NCBI RefSeq assembly: GCF_004514425.2
Contig: NZ_MYFN02000004.1
Coordinates: 310,001 to 374,000, forward strand
DNA: 64,000 nucleotides
From: Shinella sumterensis
GTDB lineage: Bacteria; Pseudomonadota; Alphaproteobacteria; Rhizobiales; Rhizobiaceae
Direction of reading: 5' to 3'
Shown here: in pieces, positions 54,724-64,000 of the stretch
How the letters are laid out: every line of letters begins with the position of its first letter
Position numbering within the stretch: the first letter of the stretch is position 1
The notes under the pieces: model-generated
Database searches by the model: none
What the model was told of the DNA's origin: nothing
Seen by the model: only the letters and a program-made list of their open reading frames with translations
Translations under genes and position numbers: made by a program

Positions 54724-55760
54724 CAGAGCGTTTCCTTCGATGCGCGCTCGTGCGCGGCGAGCGTGTGGGCGAGGCGCAGCGCCGCCAGCAGGCTATCGGG
54801 CTTTGCGACACCCTTTCCGGCGAGCGCGAAGGCCGTGCCGTGGTCCGGCGAGGTGCGGATGAAGGGCAGGCCGAGCGTGGCATTGACGGAATCGTCGAAG
54901 CCCAGCGCCTTCGCCGGGATGAGCGCCTGATCGTGATACATGCACAATGCCACGTCATAGGTGGAACGTGCCGCGTCATGGAACATCGTATCGGCCGGGA
55001 GCGGCCCGACGGCATCGATGCCCGCCGCCTGGAGGCGCTCGACAGCCGGCCGCACCACGGCGTCGTCTTCCAGCCCGAGCGCACCGCCTTCGCCGGCATG
55101 CGGGTTCAGCCCGGCAATCGCAAGCCGCGGCCGCGCGATGCCGAAACGCTGTCGCAGGTCCCGCTCGGTGATGACGGCGGTTTCCACGATCAACGCCTCG
55201 GTGAGCGCCCCCGGCACATCCTTCAGCGGAATGTGGATCGTCACGGGCACGCTGCGCAGCTTCGGGCCGGCCAGAAGCATCACGGGAAGCAGGCTGTCGA
55301 CGCCTGTCGCCCTGGCGGCCAGATCGGCAAGGAACTCCGTATGGCCGGGAAAGCCGAAGCCGGCTTCGTAGAGCACGGCCTTGGCGATCGGGTTGGTCAC
55401 GACGGCCGACGTCCTGCCGGCCATCGTCAGCGCGACGGCCGTCTCGATCGCCCCGGTCACGGCGGCGGCATTGCGGGAATCGGGCGTGCCGGGCACCGCC
55501 GCCACGGCGCATTCGACCGACAGGACCGGTAGCGCCGTGTCGAACAGCGCGTTCGCCGTCTCGGGTGTCGCGTTGGAAACGGCGATGTCGAGGCCGAGCG
55601 CGGCCGCGCGTGCGGCCAACACCTGTGCATCGCCGATGAAAAGGAAGGGTGGCAGCGAAAGCGATCTACGGTCGGACCAGAGCGCAAGCGCGATATCCGG
55701 TCCAATCCCCGCGGGGTCGCCCATGGAGAGCGCCAGCGGCGGAACAGTCGTCGGTGTCAT
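54723..55760 (-). CDS. pdxA: 4-hydroxythreonine-4-phosphate dehydrogenase
   Basis: An NAD-dependent step of pyridoxal phosphate synthesis. The 345-residue protein has [26 protein letters not shown] (metal His), [13 protein letters not shown] and [20 protein letters not shown] with the other metal ligands. Coupled to ksgA. The NAD use creates no special link to nadABC. Confidence 0.96.
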   Translation of the reverse strand: MTPTTVPPLALSMGDPAGIGPDIALALWSDRRSLSLPPFLFIGDAQVLAARAAALGLDIAVSNATPETANALFDTALPVLSVECAVAAVPGTPDSRNAAAVTGAIETAVALTMAGRTSAVVTNPIAKAVLYEAGFGFPGHTEFLADLAARATGVDSLLPVMLLAGPKLRSVPVTIHIPLKDVPGALTEALIVETAVITERDLRQRFGIARPRLAIAGLNPHAGEGGALGLEDDAVVRPAVERLQAAGIDAVGPLPADTMFHDAARSTYDVALCMYHDQALIPAKALGFDDSVNATLGLPFIRTSPDHGTAFALAGKGVAKPDSLLAALRLAHTLAAHERASKETL

Positions 55761-55829
55761 GATACCCCGCAGCGGGTTGGGAACGCGAATGCCCCGCCGG
55801 GGCGGGGCATCGTAGATCCGGCGCTTTGC

Positions 55830-56762
55830 TCAGCGATCGGTGATCGTGGCCTTCTTGCGAAGCTCGGCGAGGAGCTTCTTGCTGTTTTCGTCGTTTTCGT
55901 TGCCCTTGGCTTTCGCGAGGTCTTCCGCACGGAAGACCATTTCTGCGGCGACGTCGTCATTGACCTCGCGCTTCATGCAGATCGCGAGATATTCGACGCC
56001 GCGTTCGGTCACGCGCGTGCCGGTGGTCTGGCCGGTCGCCTTTTCGATCAGCGGCTTCCAGTCCTCGGGCATCTGCGGCGCAAGCACCCGGCCAAGGTCG
56101 CGGATCGACACGTCATGCATCGTGGCGGCAAAGGCCTTGGCCTGGTCGCAGCCCGGGAATTTCGAGCGCGAGGCTTCCGCCTCCGACTTGCGCTTGCCGA
56201 GGATGGCGTTGCGGCGCTTTTCCGGAACGACGAAGATCACCTGCTTGAGGAAATATTCCGTCGTGACGGGCTTCTTGCCGCCATTCTCCTGCATGCGCTG
56301 GACGAGCGATTTGCCCGTACCGGAGCCGGCGAAACGCGCGTTCACCACGCGCGGCCAGCTCATCTGCAGCGCGATGAACTGCTTGAAATGCTCGGAGCCG
56401 ACGCCGGCCTGGCTCAGGACCTTGCCGAGCTGCTCCGTCGTCATCTTGTTGGAGGAGGCGAAGCGTGCATAGGCGGCATCGACTTCCGACTGGCTGACGG
56501 ACGCGCGCACGCGCAGGATCTCGTCGCGCTTGAGCGTATCCTCGATCAGCTGTTCGCGCGCCATGCTGCGAAGGTTGCCCTTGGCGCGTTGCAGCTTGAG
56601 GAAGTTCACCCGCTTTTCGACGTCACCGGTGGTGATCGCCGTGTTGTTGACGACTGCGACAACGGAGCTTGCCGCCTGCACCGTGCCGGCCGGCACGACG
56701 ATTGCAACCGCCGCGGCCAGCGCCGCTCCCATCATCACGGAGCGTACCAGAGAGTGTCTCAT
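55830..56762 (-). CDS. SurA-like periplasmic chaperone / peptidyl-prolyl isomerase
   Basis: The 310-residue precursor has a signal peptide (cleavage after VQA, near residue 31) and a SurA N-terminal domain (SVVAVVNNTAITTGDVEKR). The remainder (EYFLKQVIFVVPEK onward) looks like a divergent parvulin-type domain with the usual active-site residues not obvious. The ATG at 56762 follows AAGGGAAC; longer starts lack ribosome sites. The place next to lptD fits the outer-membrane biogenesis role of SurA. Confidence 0.82.
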   Translation of the reverse strand: MRHSLVRSVMMGAALAAAVAIVVPAGTVQAASSVVAVVNNTAITTGDVEKRVNFLKLQRAKGNLRSMAREQLIEDTLKRDEILRVRASVSQSEVDAAYARFASSNKMTTEQLGKVLSQAGVGSEHFKQFIALQMSWPRVVNARFAGSGTGKSLVQRMQENGGKKPVTTEYFLKQVIFVVPEKRRNAILGKRKSEAEASRSKFPGCDQAKAFAATMHDVSIRDLGRVLAPQMPEDWKPLIEKATGQTTGTRVTERGVEYLAICMKREVNDDVAAEMVFRAEDLAKAKGNENDENSKKLLAELRKKATITDR

Positions 56763-56889
56763 CCCGTTCCCTTTCCCGTAGCCGTTCCGCATGGTTTGAG
56801 CGCACAATGCCCCTTAGGCGTGCTGCCATCCGGAAGTTCTTTTCCCGGATGTGCATAGTACATGCGGCTAAACAATGACAAGTGCAGCC

Positions 56890-59211
56890 TTAATCGCTGT
56901 CGGTGCCGATCTGGATGTCGCCGATCGTGCGGAACATCAGGCGGGCCATGACCGACCAGTCGTTCGCGGCGGTATTGCTCTTGTCGCGCGTCTGTTCATA
57001 GGCGATCGAGAAGAGCGTATCGCGGTCATCATAGGCGAAGCCGACGCCGTTGCGCGCGACGACCTTGTTGCTGATGTCATAGGTGACAGAGCCGAAGACA
57101 GACCAGTAGTCGCGGAACTTGAACGACGAGGTATTCTGGATTTCGCTTGCCGTTTCGTCGGCGCCGTAGAGCGGCTGAGCGGCGATGCGCGTATAGGTCG
57201 TCGTCGTGCTGAAGCGGTCGTTCGTGTAGCCGAGCGACACGTCGGAGCGGCGCAGCGACAGGTCGTCCTTGTCGAGGCGCGCACCCGTGGTGAAGGTGAT
57301 GCCGATCGGCAGATCGACCCCCGCCATGCTGACATAGTCGGAGCTGTCCGTTTCCAGGCCGGAATTCGCACCCGCATTGACCAGATCAGGTGTCGCGAAG
57401 GAGTTCACGCCGCCGAGATGATAGGACTGGCCGACAATGCTGCGCAGCCGCATGCCGTTGTCGAACGTCCCGGTATAGCGCAGGCCGACATTGGCGCGAC
57501 TGCCGCCTTCGATCCGGTCGAAGCCCGAGAACTTGTCGCGCTCGAACAGGTTGGAGGCGTCGAAGACGAAGCTTTGCGCATCTTCGTTCGGCAGGCGGCC
57601 GGCAAGATCCTCGTCCGGACGCAGATAGATCTGCGCGATCGGCTCGAAAATGTGGCTCGACGAGTCGGTCGTGACGAGAATCGGGTAACGGGCTTCCAGT
57701 CCCGCCGTCAGCATCGAGCGGGTCGCGCTGCCGGCCGTCTCGAAATCGCCGCCGTATCCGACCGGCGAACGGACGTCGAGGCGATGGACATCGCCGCGTG
57801 CCGCGAGCAGGGGCGTCAGCACCAGCCCGCCGGGCGCGATGAACTGGCGCTTCCATTCCACTTCGCTGGTGAACCGCGTCGAACCGCCTTCCAGACCCCC
57901 GAATCGTATACCACCGGGAACAAGCCTGCTGTCGGTCAGGTCGCGATCGATATTGGTGAAGTTGGTCGTGACGGAAAGCTCGCCGCCGAGAACCGGCTCC
58001 GGGACGATATACTGGTGATCGAGAACCTGGGCGATAGCCTGCTTGCGCTCGGCTGTATTGTTGATATCGGCGTCCTGGACGTCGAAGTAGAACGCACGCA
58101 AGTCGAAGCTGTTGCGGCGGCTCAGGCCCGTCAGATAGGCCTGGTTCACATAGGTGCTGCTCCTGAAACGCTGGATGCTGTATGTGCGCGAGAAATTGTT
58201 GTCGCTCTGCAGCATTGCGTTCCAGCCGAACGCCCAGCGCGGATTGATCTGGAATCTGCCCGTCGTGCCGACCATGCCACGCGTCGTCTCGAGCTGGTCG
58301 CTCGTCCCGGCGGTGAAGCGGTCCGGATCCGACTGGTTGATGCCGGCGGCATGCAGCGTCACCATGCCGTTGTGGAAGCGCTTGCGGAACTCCGCTTCCA
58401 TCAGGAAGCCCTGACTGGTCAGGCCCGTCGGTGAGAGCGTCGCATCCATGTCGGGGGCGATCGCGATATAATAAGGCGTCGTGACGCCGAAACCGAGCTT
58501 CTGGTCGAAACGGAACTGCGGGAAAAGGAAGCCGGTTTTCCGCTTTACGGTATGATCGGGCACTTCCAGCACGGGAATATAAGCGACCGGCCTGCCGAAC
58601 ATCTCAAAGCGCGCACGCTCGAGACGAATCGTCTTGGTGCGGCCGTTCTGCACGACACGCTCGGCCTTGACCTCCCAAACGCCGCGATAGGTCGGATTGG
58701 TCGCGCAGGGCGTACAGGCGGTATAGACGGCGTGGTTGAGGATCATCTCCTCGTCATTGACGCGCTCGCCGCTCGTTGCGGCAAGCTTCGTCAGATCGGT
58801 CGTCTCGACGCGCACGGCGTTGACGAAGCCGTTCGCGAAATCGTCCGACAGGTCCATTTCATCGCCATAGAGGCGGTTGCCCGTCGGTTCGATCAGCTCG
58901 ATATTGCCATAGGCCTTCACCCGGCCGGTCTTCTGGTCATAGACCACCTGGCGGGCGACCAGCTTGTAGCCGGCATAATTGATCTGCACCGCGCCGCGTG
59001 CGGTGACGGTCTCGTTGTCCTTGTTGTAGACAACCTCGTTTGCCGCCAGAAGCAGCTTGCTGCCCTCAGGGACATTCGGCGCCATCGCATCGACGCGCGC
59101 GTTCTGGGAATATGCGGGGACTGCGGATGCGGACATGAGGGCGCACGCGGCCGCACCTGCAAGCAGGGCGGCTTTCGACCACCGATTCGTTTTGCGGGCG
59201 CCTGCCGCCAC
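56890..59211 (-). CDS. lptD: LPS-assembly protein LptD
   Basis: The outer-membrane beta-barrel inserts lipopolysaccharide into the outer leaflet. The 773-residue precursor has a signal segment, an N-terminal OstA domain (LLAANEVVYNKDNETVTARGAVQ) and a long barrel with aromatic-rich alternating strands. The GTG start at 59211 overlaps the lptG stop by one base (TAGTG), with AGGAGG seven bases upstream inside lptG. The Cys pair in YTACTPCAT may form part of the disulfide bridge seen in the family. Confidence 0.94.
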   Translation of the reverse strand: MAAGARKTNRWSKAALLAGAAACALMSASAVPAYSQNARVDAMAPNVPEGSKLLLAANEVVYNKDNETVTARGAVQINYAGYKLVARQVVYDQKTGRVKAYGNIELIEPTGNRLYGDEMDLSDDFANGFVNAVRVETTDLTKLAATSGERVNDEEMILNHAVYTACTPCATNPTYRGVWEVKAERVVQNGRTKTIRLERARFEMFGRPVAYIPVLEVPDHTVKRKTGFLFPQFRFDQKLGFGVTTPYYIAIAPDMDATLSPTGLTSQGFLMEAEFRKRFHNGMVTLHAAGINQSDPDRFTAGTSDQLETTRGMVGTTGRFQINPRWAFGWNAMLQSDNNFSRTYSIQRFRSSTYVNQAYLTGLSRRNSFDLRAFYFDVQDADINNTAERKQAIAQVLDHQYIVPEPVLGGELSVTTNFTNIDRDLTDSRLVPGGIRFGGLEGGSTRFTSEVEWKRQFIAPGGLVLTPLLAARGDVHRLDVRSPVGYGGDFETAGSATRSMLTAGLEARYPILVTTDSSSHIFEPIAQIYLRPDEDLAGRLPNEDAQSFVFDASNLFERDKFSGFDRIEGGSRANVGLRYTGTFDNGMRLRSIVGQSYHLGGVNSFATPDLVNAGANSGLETDSSDYVSMAGVDLPIGITFTTGARLDKDDLSLRRSDVSLGYTNDRFSTTTTYTRIAAQPLYGADETASEIQNTSSFKFRDYWSVFGSVTYDISNKVVARNGVGFAYDDRDTLFSIAYEQTRDKSNTAANDWSVMARLMFRTIGDIQIGTDSD

Positions 59212-60293
59212 TAGCCGTCCTCCTGATGCAGAAGAATCGTCGCTCCCAAGGACATCGCGACGACCACTGGGAGCCAAGCCGCAACGAACGGAGGAACAAC
59301 ACCGCTGCTTCCGAATGCCTTCACAAGCACGGTGACGACATAAAGCATGAAGCCCGAAAGGATTCCACCCAGAATCACCGCACGCGATTGATTAAACCGG
59401 CTAAATTTCAATGATACACAGGCGGCGATCAGCGTCATCGCAACCAGGAGAAGAGGCAGCGCCAGCATCGTGTGAAGCTGCGTTTCCATCGCATGCGTCG
59501 GAAAGCCGAAGGATTTGGCCGCCTCGATTTTCCGTCCCAGATTGAAAAAGGCAATGGTTTCAGGCTTTTCAAGGCTTTCCTGAACGAATTCCTGTTTCAG
59601 GTTGGTACGAAGCTGTACCTCGTTGAGACGCACGGGTAATTCGCCGGCGCGCGTTTCGCGCACATTCTTAAGAAGCCAGTAACCATCTTCCAAAGTCGCC
59701 TGGTCTGCGTCCTGGCGAAGCGTGATGCGATTGTCGGTATCGAAGTGGATGACGGACACGTTCATCAGGCGCATTCCGCCGTCGAGAACGGCCTTTGCGC
59801 CGATGATGGCCTGGTCATTGCCGTAGATCTGGCGCAGCCACGGCACGGCGGTCTCGGAGCGGGCCGCGTTGGTCGCGCCCCACGATGCCTCGAACTCTTG
59901 CGCCTTCTTGCTGCCCCAGGCGGCGAGCGGGTTGATCGTCAGGATCGCGGCCACGCCGAACAGGAAGGCGCCGAGCAGGAAGGGGCGGAGAAACTGCCAT
60001 GCGGAAATGCCCGCGGCGCGGGTCACCACCAGCTCATAGCGCCGGTTGAGCGAGATCAGCGCGGCCATGCCGGCGAAGAGCGCGACGAAAGGCACCGTCT
60101 GCATCAGGATCATCGGAATGCGCAGCGCGGTGACCACGAGGCCCATCCCCAGCGTATAGCCGGGCAGGCCGCCGACGCGATTGGACATCTCGCTGAAGTC
60201 GATGATGAAGACGAGCGCGAAGATGCCCAGCAGGAACCAGAGGGTGGTGACGATGTACCGGCGGAAGAAATAGAGATCGAGCGTGCGGATCAT
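59211..60293 (-). CDS. lptG: LPS export ABC transporter permease LptG
   Basis: The 360-residue protein has six helices and a large periplasmic jellyroll-type domain between helices 3 and 4, with the family start DLYFFRRYIVTTLWFLLGIF. With LptF and LptB it extracts LPS from the inner membrane. Start overlaps lptF (ATGA). Confidence 0.93.
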   Translation of the reverse strand: MIRTLDLYFFRRYIVTTLWFLLGIFALVFIIDFSEMSNRVGGLPGYTLGMGLVVTALRIPMILMQTVPFVALFAGMAALISLNRRYELVVTRAAGISAWQFLRPFLLGAFLFGVAAILTINPLAAWGSKKAQEFEASWGATNAARSETAVPWLRQIYGNDQAIIGAKAVLDGGMRLMNVSVIHFDTDNRITLRQDADQATLEDGYWLLKNVRETRAGELPVRLNEVQLRTNLKQEFVQESLEKPETIAFFNLGRKIEAAKSFGFPTHAMETQLHTMLALPLLLVAMTLIAACVSLKFSRFNQSRAVILGGILSGFMLYVVTVLVKAFGSSGVVPPFVAAWLPVVVAMSLGATILLHQEDG

Positions 60294-61471
60294 GGCTGCT
60301 TGCCTCCGCCGGGCAGGGCGCGGCTCTTCACGAAGCGCGACCGGAACTTATCCACGACCTCCGTCAGCCGCTCGCCTGCCGAACTGGGAAGATCGAGGCT
60401 CTTGTTGCGTGCAAGATACCGGATGGCGATCGCTGCCGTCAGGAGCGGGATGATATACATGACGGGAATGAAATAGGCGGATTTTTCGGCGCTGTTGGAG
60501 GCGTAGAAACTCGCCCAGCGCACGAAGAGCGCCGTCAGGAGCGCCGTCACCATCGGATGCAGCCGTGCTTCGCGGTGCGAACGGGCGTCGCCGCTCACCA
60601 CCAGCGCGATCAGGCCGAAGACCGCCGGAAACAGCCATTCGGTGAAGCGGCGGTGCAGCTCGGCGCTGAAGGCCAGCGGGTTGTTCTTGTAATGCGTATC
60701 CGCGGGATCGGGATTGAGCAGGTAGGCGAGGTCGCGATCCTTCGGGCGGATGTTCGCCGTGCCCGCGTTCTGCGTCAGGTCGGCGAGGTCGAAGGCGTAG
60801 GAATCGAACTTGATGATCGAGACGCTTCCATCGGGAAGCTTGCGGTGCACTTCACCGTCCTTCATCACCAGCGCCGCGCTGTTCTCGTCCACCGCGCCTT
60901 CGCGGGCATAATAGATCATCTCGAAGCGCGGATCGCGCGTGTCGGCAACGAAGAGACCGTGCAGCACGCCGCCGTTGCGGCGCTCCGCCACCTGCACATA
61001 GAGACCGTCGGTCACCTTGCGGAACGTGTTTTCCTGCACGACCGAGGAGAGCATGTCCGCATTGGCGGTGGCGATCATCTGGCGCACGGCCATGCGCGAA
61101 TAGGGCTCGACGAAATTGTCCACGGCGAAGGAGGCGACGCTCGTGGCCATGGCGAGGATCATGACCGGCTTGATGATGGTCATGCGCGAACTGCCGGCGG
61201 CGTTCAGCACGGTCAGTTCCGAATCGCTGTTCATCACCGTCAGCGTCTGCGCCACGCCGATGACCAGCGCGAAGGGCAGGATGATCGGGATGACAGAGGG
61301 AAGGATGAGCGTCGCGAGCCGCAGGAAGGCGAAGATCGACTGACCGCTGTCGGTGACGAGATTGACGCTGGTCAGCGCCTGCGTGACCCAGACGATGCCG
61401 ATCAGCGGCAGAAGCGTTGCCGCGAACATGAGCGACGCCCGCCGCAGGATATAGCGCTCGATCAGTTTCAT
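60290..61471 (-). CDS. lptF: LPS export ABC transporter permease LptF
   Basis: The 393-residue protein has the same six-helix plan as LptG with the family start LIERYILRRASLMFAATLLPL and motif VAQTLTVMNSDSELTVLNAAG. First gene of the lptF-lptG-lptD-surA-pdxA-ksgA chain, divergent from pepA. No strong promoter was identified in the 271-base divergent gap, which contains two GANTC sites. Confidence 0.93.
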   Translation of the reverse strand: MKLIERYILRRASLMFAATLLPLIGIVWVTQALTSVNLVTDSGQSIFAFLRLATLILPSVIPIILPFALVIGVAQTLTVMNSDSELTVLNAAGSSRMTIIKPVMILAMATSVASFAVDNFVEPYSRMAVRQMIATANADMLSSVVQENTFRKVTDGLYVQVAERRNGGVLHGLFVADTRDPRFEMIYYAREGAVDENSAALVMKDGEVHRKLPDGSVSIIKFDSYAFDLADLTQNAGTANIRPKDRDLAYLLNPDPADTHYKNNPLAFSAELHRRFTEWLFPAVFGLIALVVSGDARSHREARLHPMVTALLTALFVRWASFYASNSAEKSAYFIPVMYIIPLLTAAIAIRYLARNKSLDLPSSAGERLTEVVDKFRSRFVKSRALPGGGKQP

Positions 61472-61742
61472 CGTTCAGTCCGCGTGGTCCAAAGGCGGCT
61501 CCGGTCAGCGCCCCCTGGCGCCCCTCTGCGGAACTGCAATGGGCATATAAGCTTTCTTGAGGCTGACGCCATACCCAGGAGTCTCCACCCGGATGGAAAA
61601 TTTATGGCGAACAAGCATGGTTAACGTTCTCTAAACAACCGAACGCATCTTGCCAAGCGCTGCAAAAGCGACAAGGAGTCGATGTGATCGCGGGCCTTGC
61701 CCGCCCCGCCGGCGGGTTCCGGCGTCACATGCGGAGTAAGTC

Positions 61743-63233
61743 ATGGCATCCAGGTTCGACATCGGTTTCGCAAAGACGGCACGCGCTTCGGGCGGCGTCG
61801 CAATCCTCCTGCAGGCCGCCGGCCAGCCGGCCGCAGGGCTGGCGGATGTCGACCCGGGCAATGTCGTGGCGCGCGCGGCCGACGTGGCGAAATTCACCGG
61901 CAAGGCGCTGAAGAGCCTGGACGTTCTCGCCCCCCACGGCGCCCCGGTCGATCGCATCCGCGTGCTCGGCCTCGGCGAGGCGGACCGGCTCGTTGCGCAT
62001 GACTGGTTGAAGGCCGGCGGCGCCGCGGCCGCCAAGATCGGCCGGGCCGACAAGGTGACCGTCTATCTCGATGCGCCCGGCGTCACGGTCAGCGCGCGCA
62101 ACGCCGCCGATTTCGCGCTCGGCATGCAGCTCGGCGCCTACAGCTTCGATACCTACAAGACCAAGAAGGGCGACGAAGACGAGGCGAAGCCCGGCAAGCC
62201 GGTGAAGGTGACGCTCGTCACCGCCGCCGCCAGCGCCGCAAAGAAGGCCAGCGAGGTCTCCGACGCCGTCGCCGAGGGCGTCATCCTCGCCCGTGACCTC
62301 GTCAACGAGCCGGCCAACGTGCTCGGCCCCGTCGAGTTCGCCGCCCGCGCCAAGGCGCTGGAGAAGCTCGGCGTCGCGGTGGATATCCTCACCGAGCGCG
62401 AGATGAAGAAACTCGGCATGGCAGCACTTCTCGGTGTCGCGCAGGGCTCCGTGCGTCCGCCGCGCCTTGCGGTCATGCACTGGAAGGGCGGCAAGGAGAA
62501 GGACCGTCCGATCGCCTTCATCGGCAAGGGCGTGGTGTTCGATACCGGCGGCATCTCCATCAAGCCGGCTGCCGGCATGGAGGACATGAAGGGCGACATG
62601 GGCGGCGCGGCCGCCGTCATCGGCCTCATGCACACGCTTGCCGCGCGCAAGGCGAAGGCCAATGTCATCGGCATCATCGGCCTTGTGGAAAACATGCCCG
62701 ACGGCAATGCGCAGCGCCCCGGCGATATCGTGACATCCATGTCGGGCCAGACCATCGAGGTCATCAACACGGATGCCGAGGGCCGGCTCGTGCTGTGCGA
62801 TGCGCTCTGGTACTGCAACGAGACCTTCAAGCCGCAGTTCATGGTGAACCTCGCCACGCTGACCGGCGCCATCATGGTCGCGCTCGGCAGCCACCACGCG
62901 GGCCTGTTCTCGAACGACGATACGCTCGCCACGCGCCTCACCGCGGCGGGTCTCGCCACCAACGAACGCCTGTGGCGCATGCCGCTCGGACGCGAATACG
63001 ACAAGATGATCGACAGCAAGTTCGCCGACATGAAGAACACCGGCGGCCGTTACGCGGGATCGATCACCGCCGCCCAGTTCCTCCAGCGCTTTGTCAAGGA
63101 CACGCCCTGGGCACATCTCGACATTGCCGGTACGGCGATGGGCTCTCCGACGGACGAGATCAACCAGTCCTGGGCCTCGGGCTTCGGCGTGCGGCTGCTC
63201 GATGAGCTCGTGCGCGCGAATTACGAGGGATGA
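61743..63233 (+). CDS. pepA: Leucyl aminopeptidase
   Basis: The cytosolic M17 metallopeptidase removes N-terminal residues. The 496-residue protein has the di-metal motif [20 protein letters not shown] and the signature [12 protein letters not shown], with catalytic Lys and Arg. GGAG lies seven bases before the ATG. It is followed directly by holC, as in E. coli. Confidence 0.96.
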   Translation: MASRFDIGFAKTARASGGVAILLQAAGQPAAGLADVDPGNVVARAADVAKFTGKALKSLDVLAPHGAPVDRIRVLGLGEADRLVAHDWLKAGGAAAAKIGRADKVTVYLDAPGVTVSARNAADFALGMQLGAYSFDTYKTKKGDEDEAKPGKPVKVTLVTAAASAAKKASEVSDAVAEGVILARDLVNEPANVLGPVEFAARAKALEKLGVAVDILTEREMKKLGMAALLGVAQGSVRPPRLAVMHWKGGKEKDRPIAFIGKGVVFDTGGISIKPAAGMEDMKGDMGGAAAVIGLMHTLAARKAKANVIGIIGLVENMPDGNAQRPGDIVTSMSGQTIEVINTDAEGRLVLCDALWYCNETFKPQFMVNLATLTGAIMVALGSHHAGLFSNDDTLATRLTAAGLATNERLWRMPLGREYDKMIDSKFADMKNTGGRYAGSITAAQFLQRFVKDTPWAHLDIAGTAMGSPTDEINQSWASGFGVRLLDELVRANYEG

Positions 63234-63234
63234 G

Positions 63235-63684
63235 GTGAGCGAGGTCCTCTTCTATCACCTGACCGAATCGAAGCTCGAGGATGCGCTGCCGCCGCTCCTC
63301 GACAAGAGCCTCGAGCGCGGCTGGCGCGTCGTCGTGCAGACCGGCGATGCCGAACGGCGCGACGCCATCGACACCCATCTGTGGACGTTCCGCGAGGACA
63401 GTTTCCTGCCGCACGGCACCGACGAGCAGGCTTTCGCCGCCGACCAGCCGGTGCTGGTGACGGCAACGCCCGACAATGCGAACGCCGCGAATGTGCGCTT
63501 CATCGTCGCCGGTGCGGTCCCGCCGCCGCTCGATGCCTATGAGCGCGTGATCTTCATGTTCGACGGCTACGACCAGGCGGAGGTCGAGACCGCGCGCGAG
63601 CACTGGAAGCGCCTGAAAGGCGAGGGCCACCAGCTCACCTACTGGCAGCAGGACACCGACGGGCGCTGGATGAAGAAGGCCTGA
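63235..63684 (+). CDS. holC: DNA polymerase III subunit chi
   Basis: The 149-residue protein links the clamp loader to single-strand-binding protein. It has the family start EVLFYHLTESKLEDALPPLL and the YERVIFMFDGYD motif. A GTG start just after the pepA stop with GAGG upstream implies coupled translation. The pepA-holC pair is widely conserved. Confidence 0.92.
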   Translation: MSEVLFYHLTESKLEDALPPLLDKSLERGWRVVVQTGDAERRDAIDTHLWTFREDSFLPHGTDEQAFAADQPVLVTATPDNANAANVRFIVAGAVPPPLDAYERVIFMFDGYDQAEVETAREHWKRLKGEGHQLTYWQQDTDGRWMKKA

Positions 63685-63727
63685 TAGGGCGATCGTCTGC
63701 GCTCTCGTCTTGCAAGTTCGGAATCAT

Positions 63728-63739
63728 GGGTATATACCC
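63728..63739. promoter_or_regulatory. Palindrome GGGTATATACCC just before the MarR-type gene
   Basis: A perfect 12-bp palindrome five bases before the ATG at 63745. It overlaps a possible -10 (TATACC) with TTGCAA 17 bases upstream (63710-63715), so the transcript may begin at the ATG itself. Good candidate for an autoregulatory site. Confidence 0.5.
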
Positions 63740-63744
63740 GCGAA

Positions 63745-64000
63745 ATGAGCAAGGATCTCTGCCACTGCATTTTGCTGCGCAAGGCGTCGCGCAGGGTCTC
63801 GTCCTACTATGACGAGGCGCTGGCCCCGCTTGGCGTGAACATCGCCCAGTTCAGCCTTCTCCGGAACATCAACCGCATGGCGCCGGTATCGCTGACGGAT
63901 CTGGCCGCCCGGGTCGAACTCGACCGCTCGACCGTCGGCCGCAATGCCAAGGTGCTGGAGCGCATGGGGCTGGTGGAAATCCGACCCGGCAAGGATCAGC
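63745..64000 (+). CDS. MarR-family transcriptional regulator (3' truncated by window)
   Basis: The first 85 residues are visible. A Cys pair lies near the N-terminus (DLCHCILLRKASRRVSSYYD), followed by helix-turn-helix features: NIAQFSLLRNINRM, SLTDLAARVELDRSTVGRN (recognition helix) and AKVLERMGLVEIR. The N-terminal Cys residues could be redox sensing but this is unproven. No ribosome site precedes the ATG, consistent with a leaderless message. Confidence 0.82.
   Translation, partial: MSKDLCHCILLRKASRRVSSYYDEALAPLGVNIAQFSLLRNINRMAPVSLTDLAARVELDRSTVGRNAKVLERMGLVEIRPGKDQ

Overview
The window is about 64 kb of GC-rich (roughly 62 %) bacterial chromosome with dense, mostly housekeeping gene content. 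Three things point to an alphaproteobacterium of the Rhizobiaceae (Rhizobium/Ensifer/Shinella-like; the genus cannot be fixed from sequence alone): the rhizobial intergenic mosaic repeats, the gene families (NadQ-type NAD regulator, TIGR02301 protein, citramalate synthase CimA, DUF2232 protein), and the classic alphaproteobacterial gene orders. I see no phage, transposase, CRISPR array, rRNA or tRNA. All assignments come from reading motifs and context; no database search was run.

Layout. 1-8.1 kb: the end of a probable MOSC protein, a CorA channel, an MFS carrier, the de novo NAD operon nadA-nadB-nadC, a periplasmic Cu/Zn superoxide dismutase and an MscS channel. 8.2-11.2 kb: a minus-strand chain ygfZ-HD hydrolase-tyrosine phosphatase-nadQ with overlapping stop/start codons. 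NadQ is the expected repressor of nadABC, and a TGCTCA-TTT-TGAGCA palindrome lies just upstream of nadA. 11.3-15.3 kb: small accessory genes (nucleotidyltransferase, exported proteins, Nudix, SRAP peptidase, two small proteins). 15.4-20.7 kb: a plus-strand run cysS-GFA-small ORF-GFA-pip-cimA. 20.8-28.8 kb: rarD, a LOG-family protein, a LysM envelope protein, an Atm1-type ABC exporter and the phosphatidylethanolamine genes psd-pssA. 28.9-32.1 kb: a MarR-controlled MFS/HlyD efflux operon.

32.1-44.7 kb is a minus-strand backbone block read from the right: rpsF-rpsR-DUF2232-rplI, cfa, dnaB, then alr, radA, cvpA, purF and an SDR gene. 46.7-53.7 kb is the fatty-acid cluster fabD-fabG-acpP-fabF followed by mltG-yicC-gmk. 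53.9-61.5 kb (minus strand) is lptF-lptG-lptD-surA-like-pdxA-ksgA, the outer-membrane LPS export module. The window ends with pepA-holC and the start of a MarR-type regulator.

The most distinctive signals are not in the proteins. They are: three hairpin elements built from GAATAGC heptads, all in gaps next to phospholipid or fatty-acid genes; two families of large inverted repeats in intergenic gaps, one inside the nadA-nadB junction; five GANTC (CcrM) sites packed upstream of dnaB; a predicted NadQ operator; and several structured leaders (rarD, rpsF, purF, cysS). I found no convincing wholly new multi-gene system. The ygfZ-HD-PTP-nadQ chain and the heptad elements are the best candidates for follow-up.
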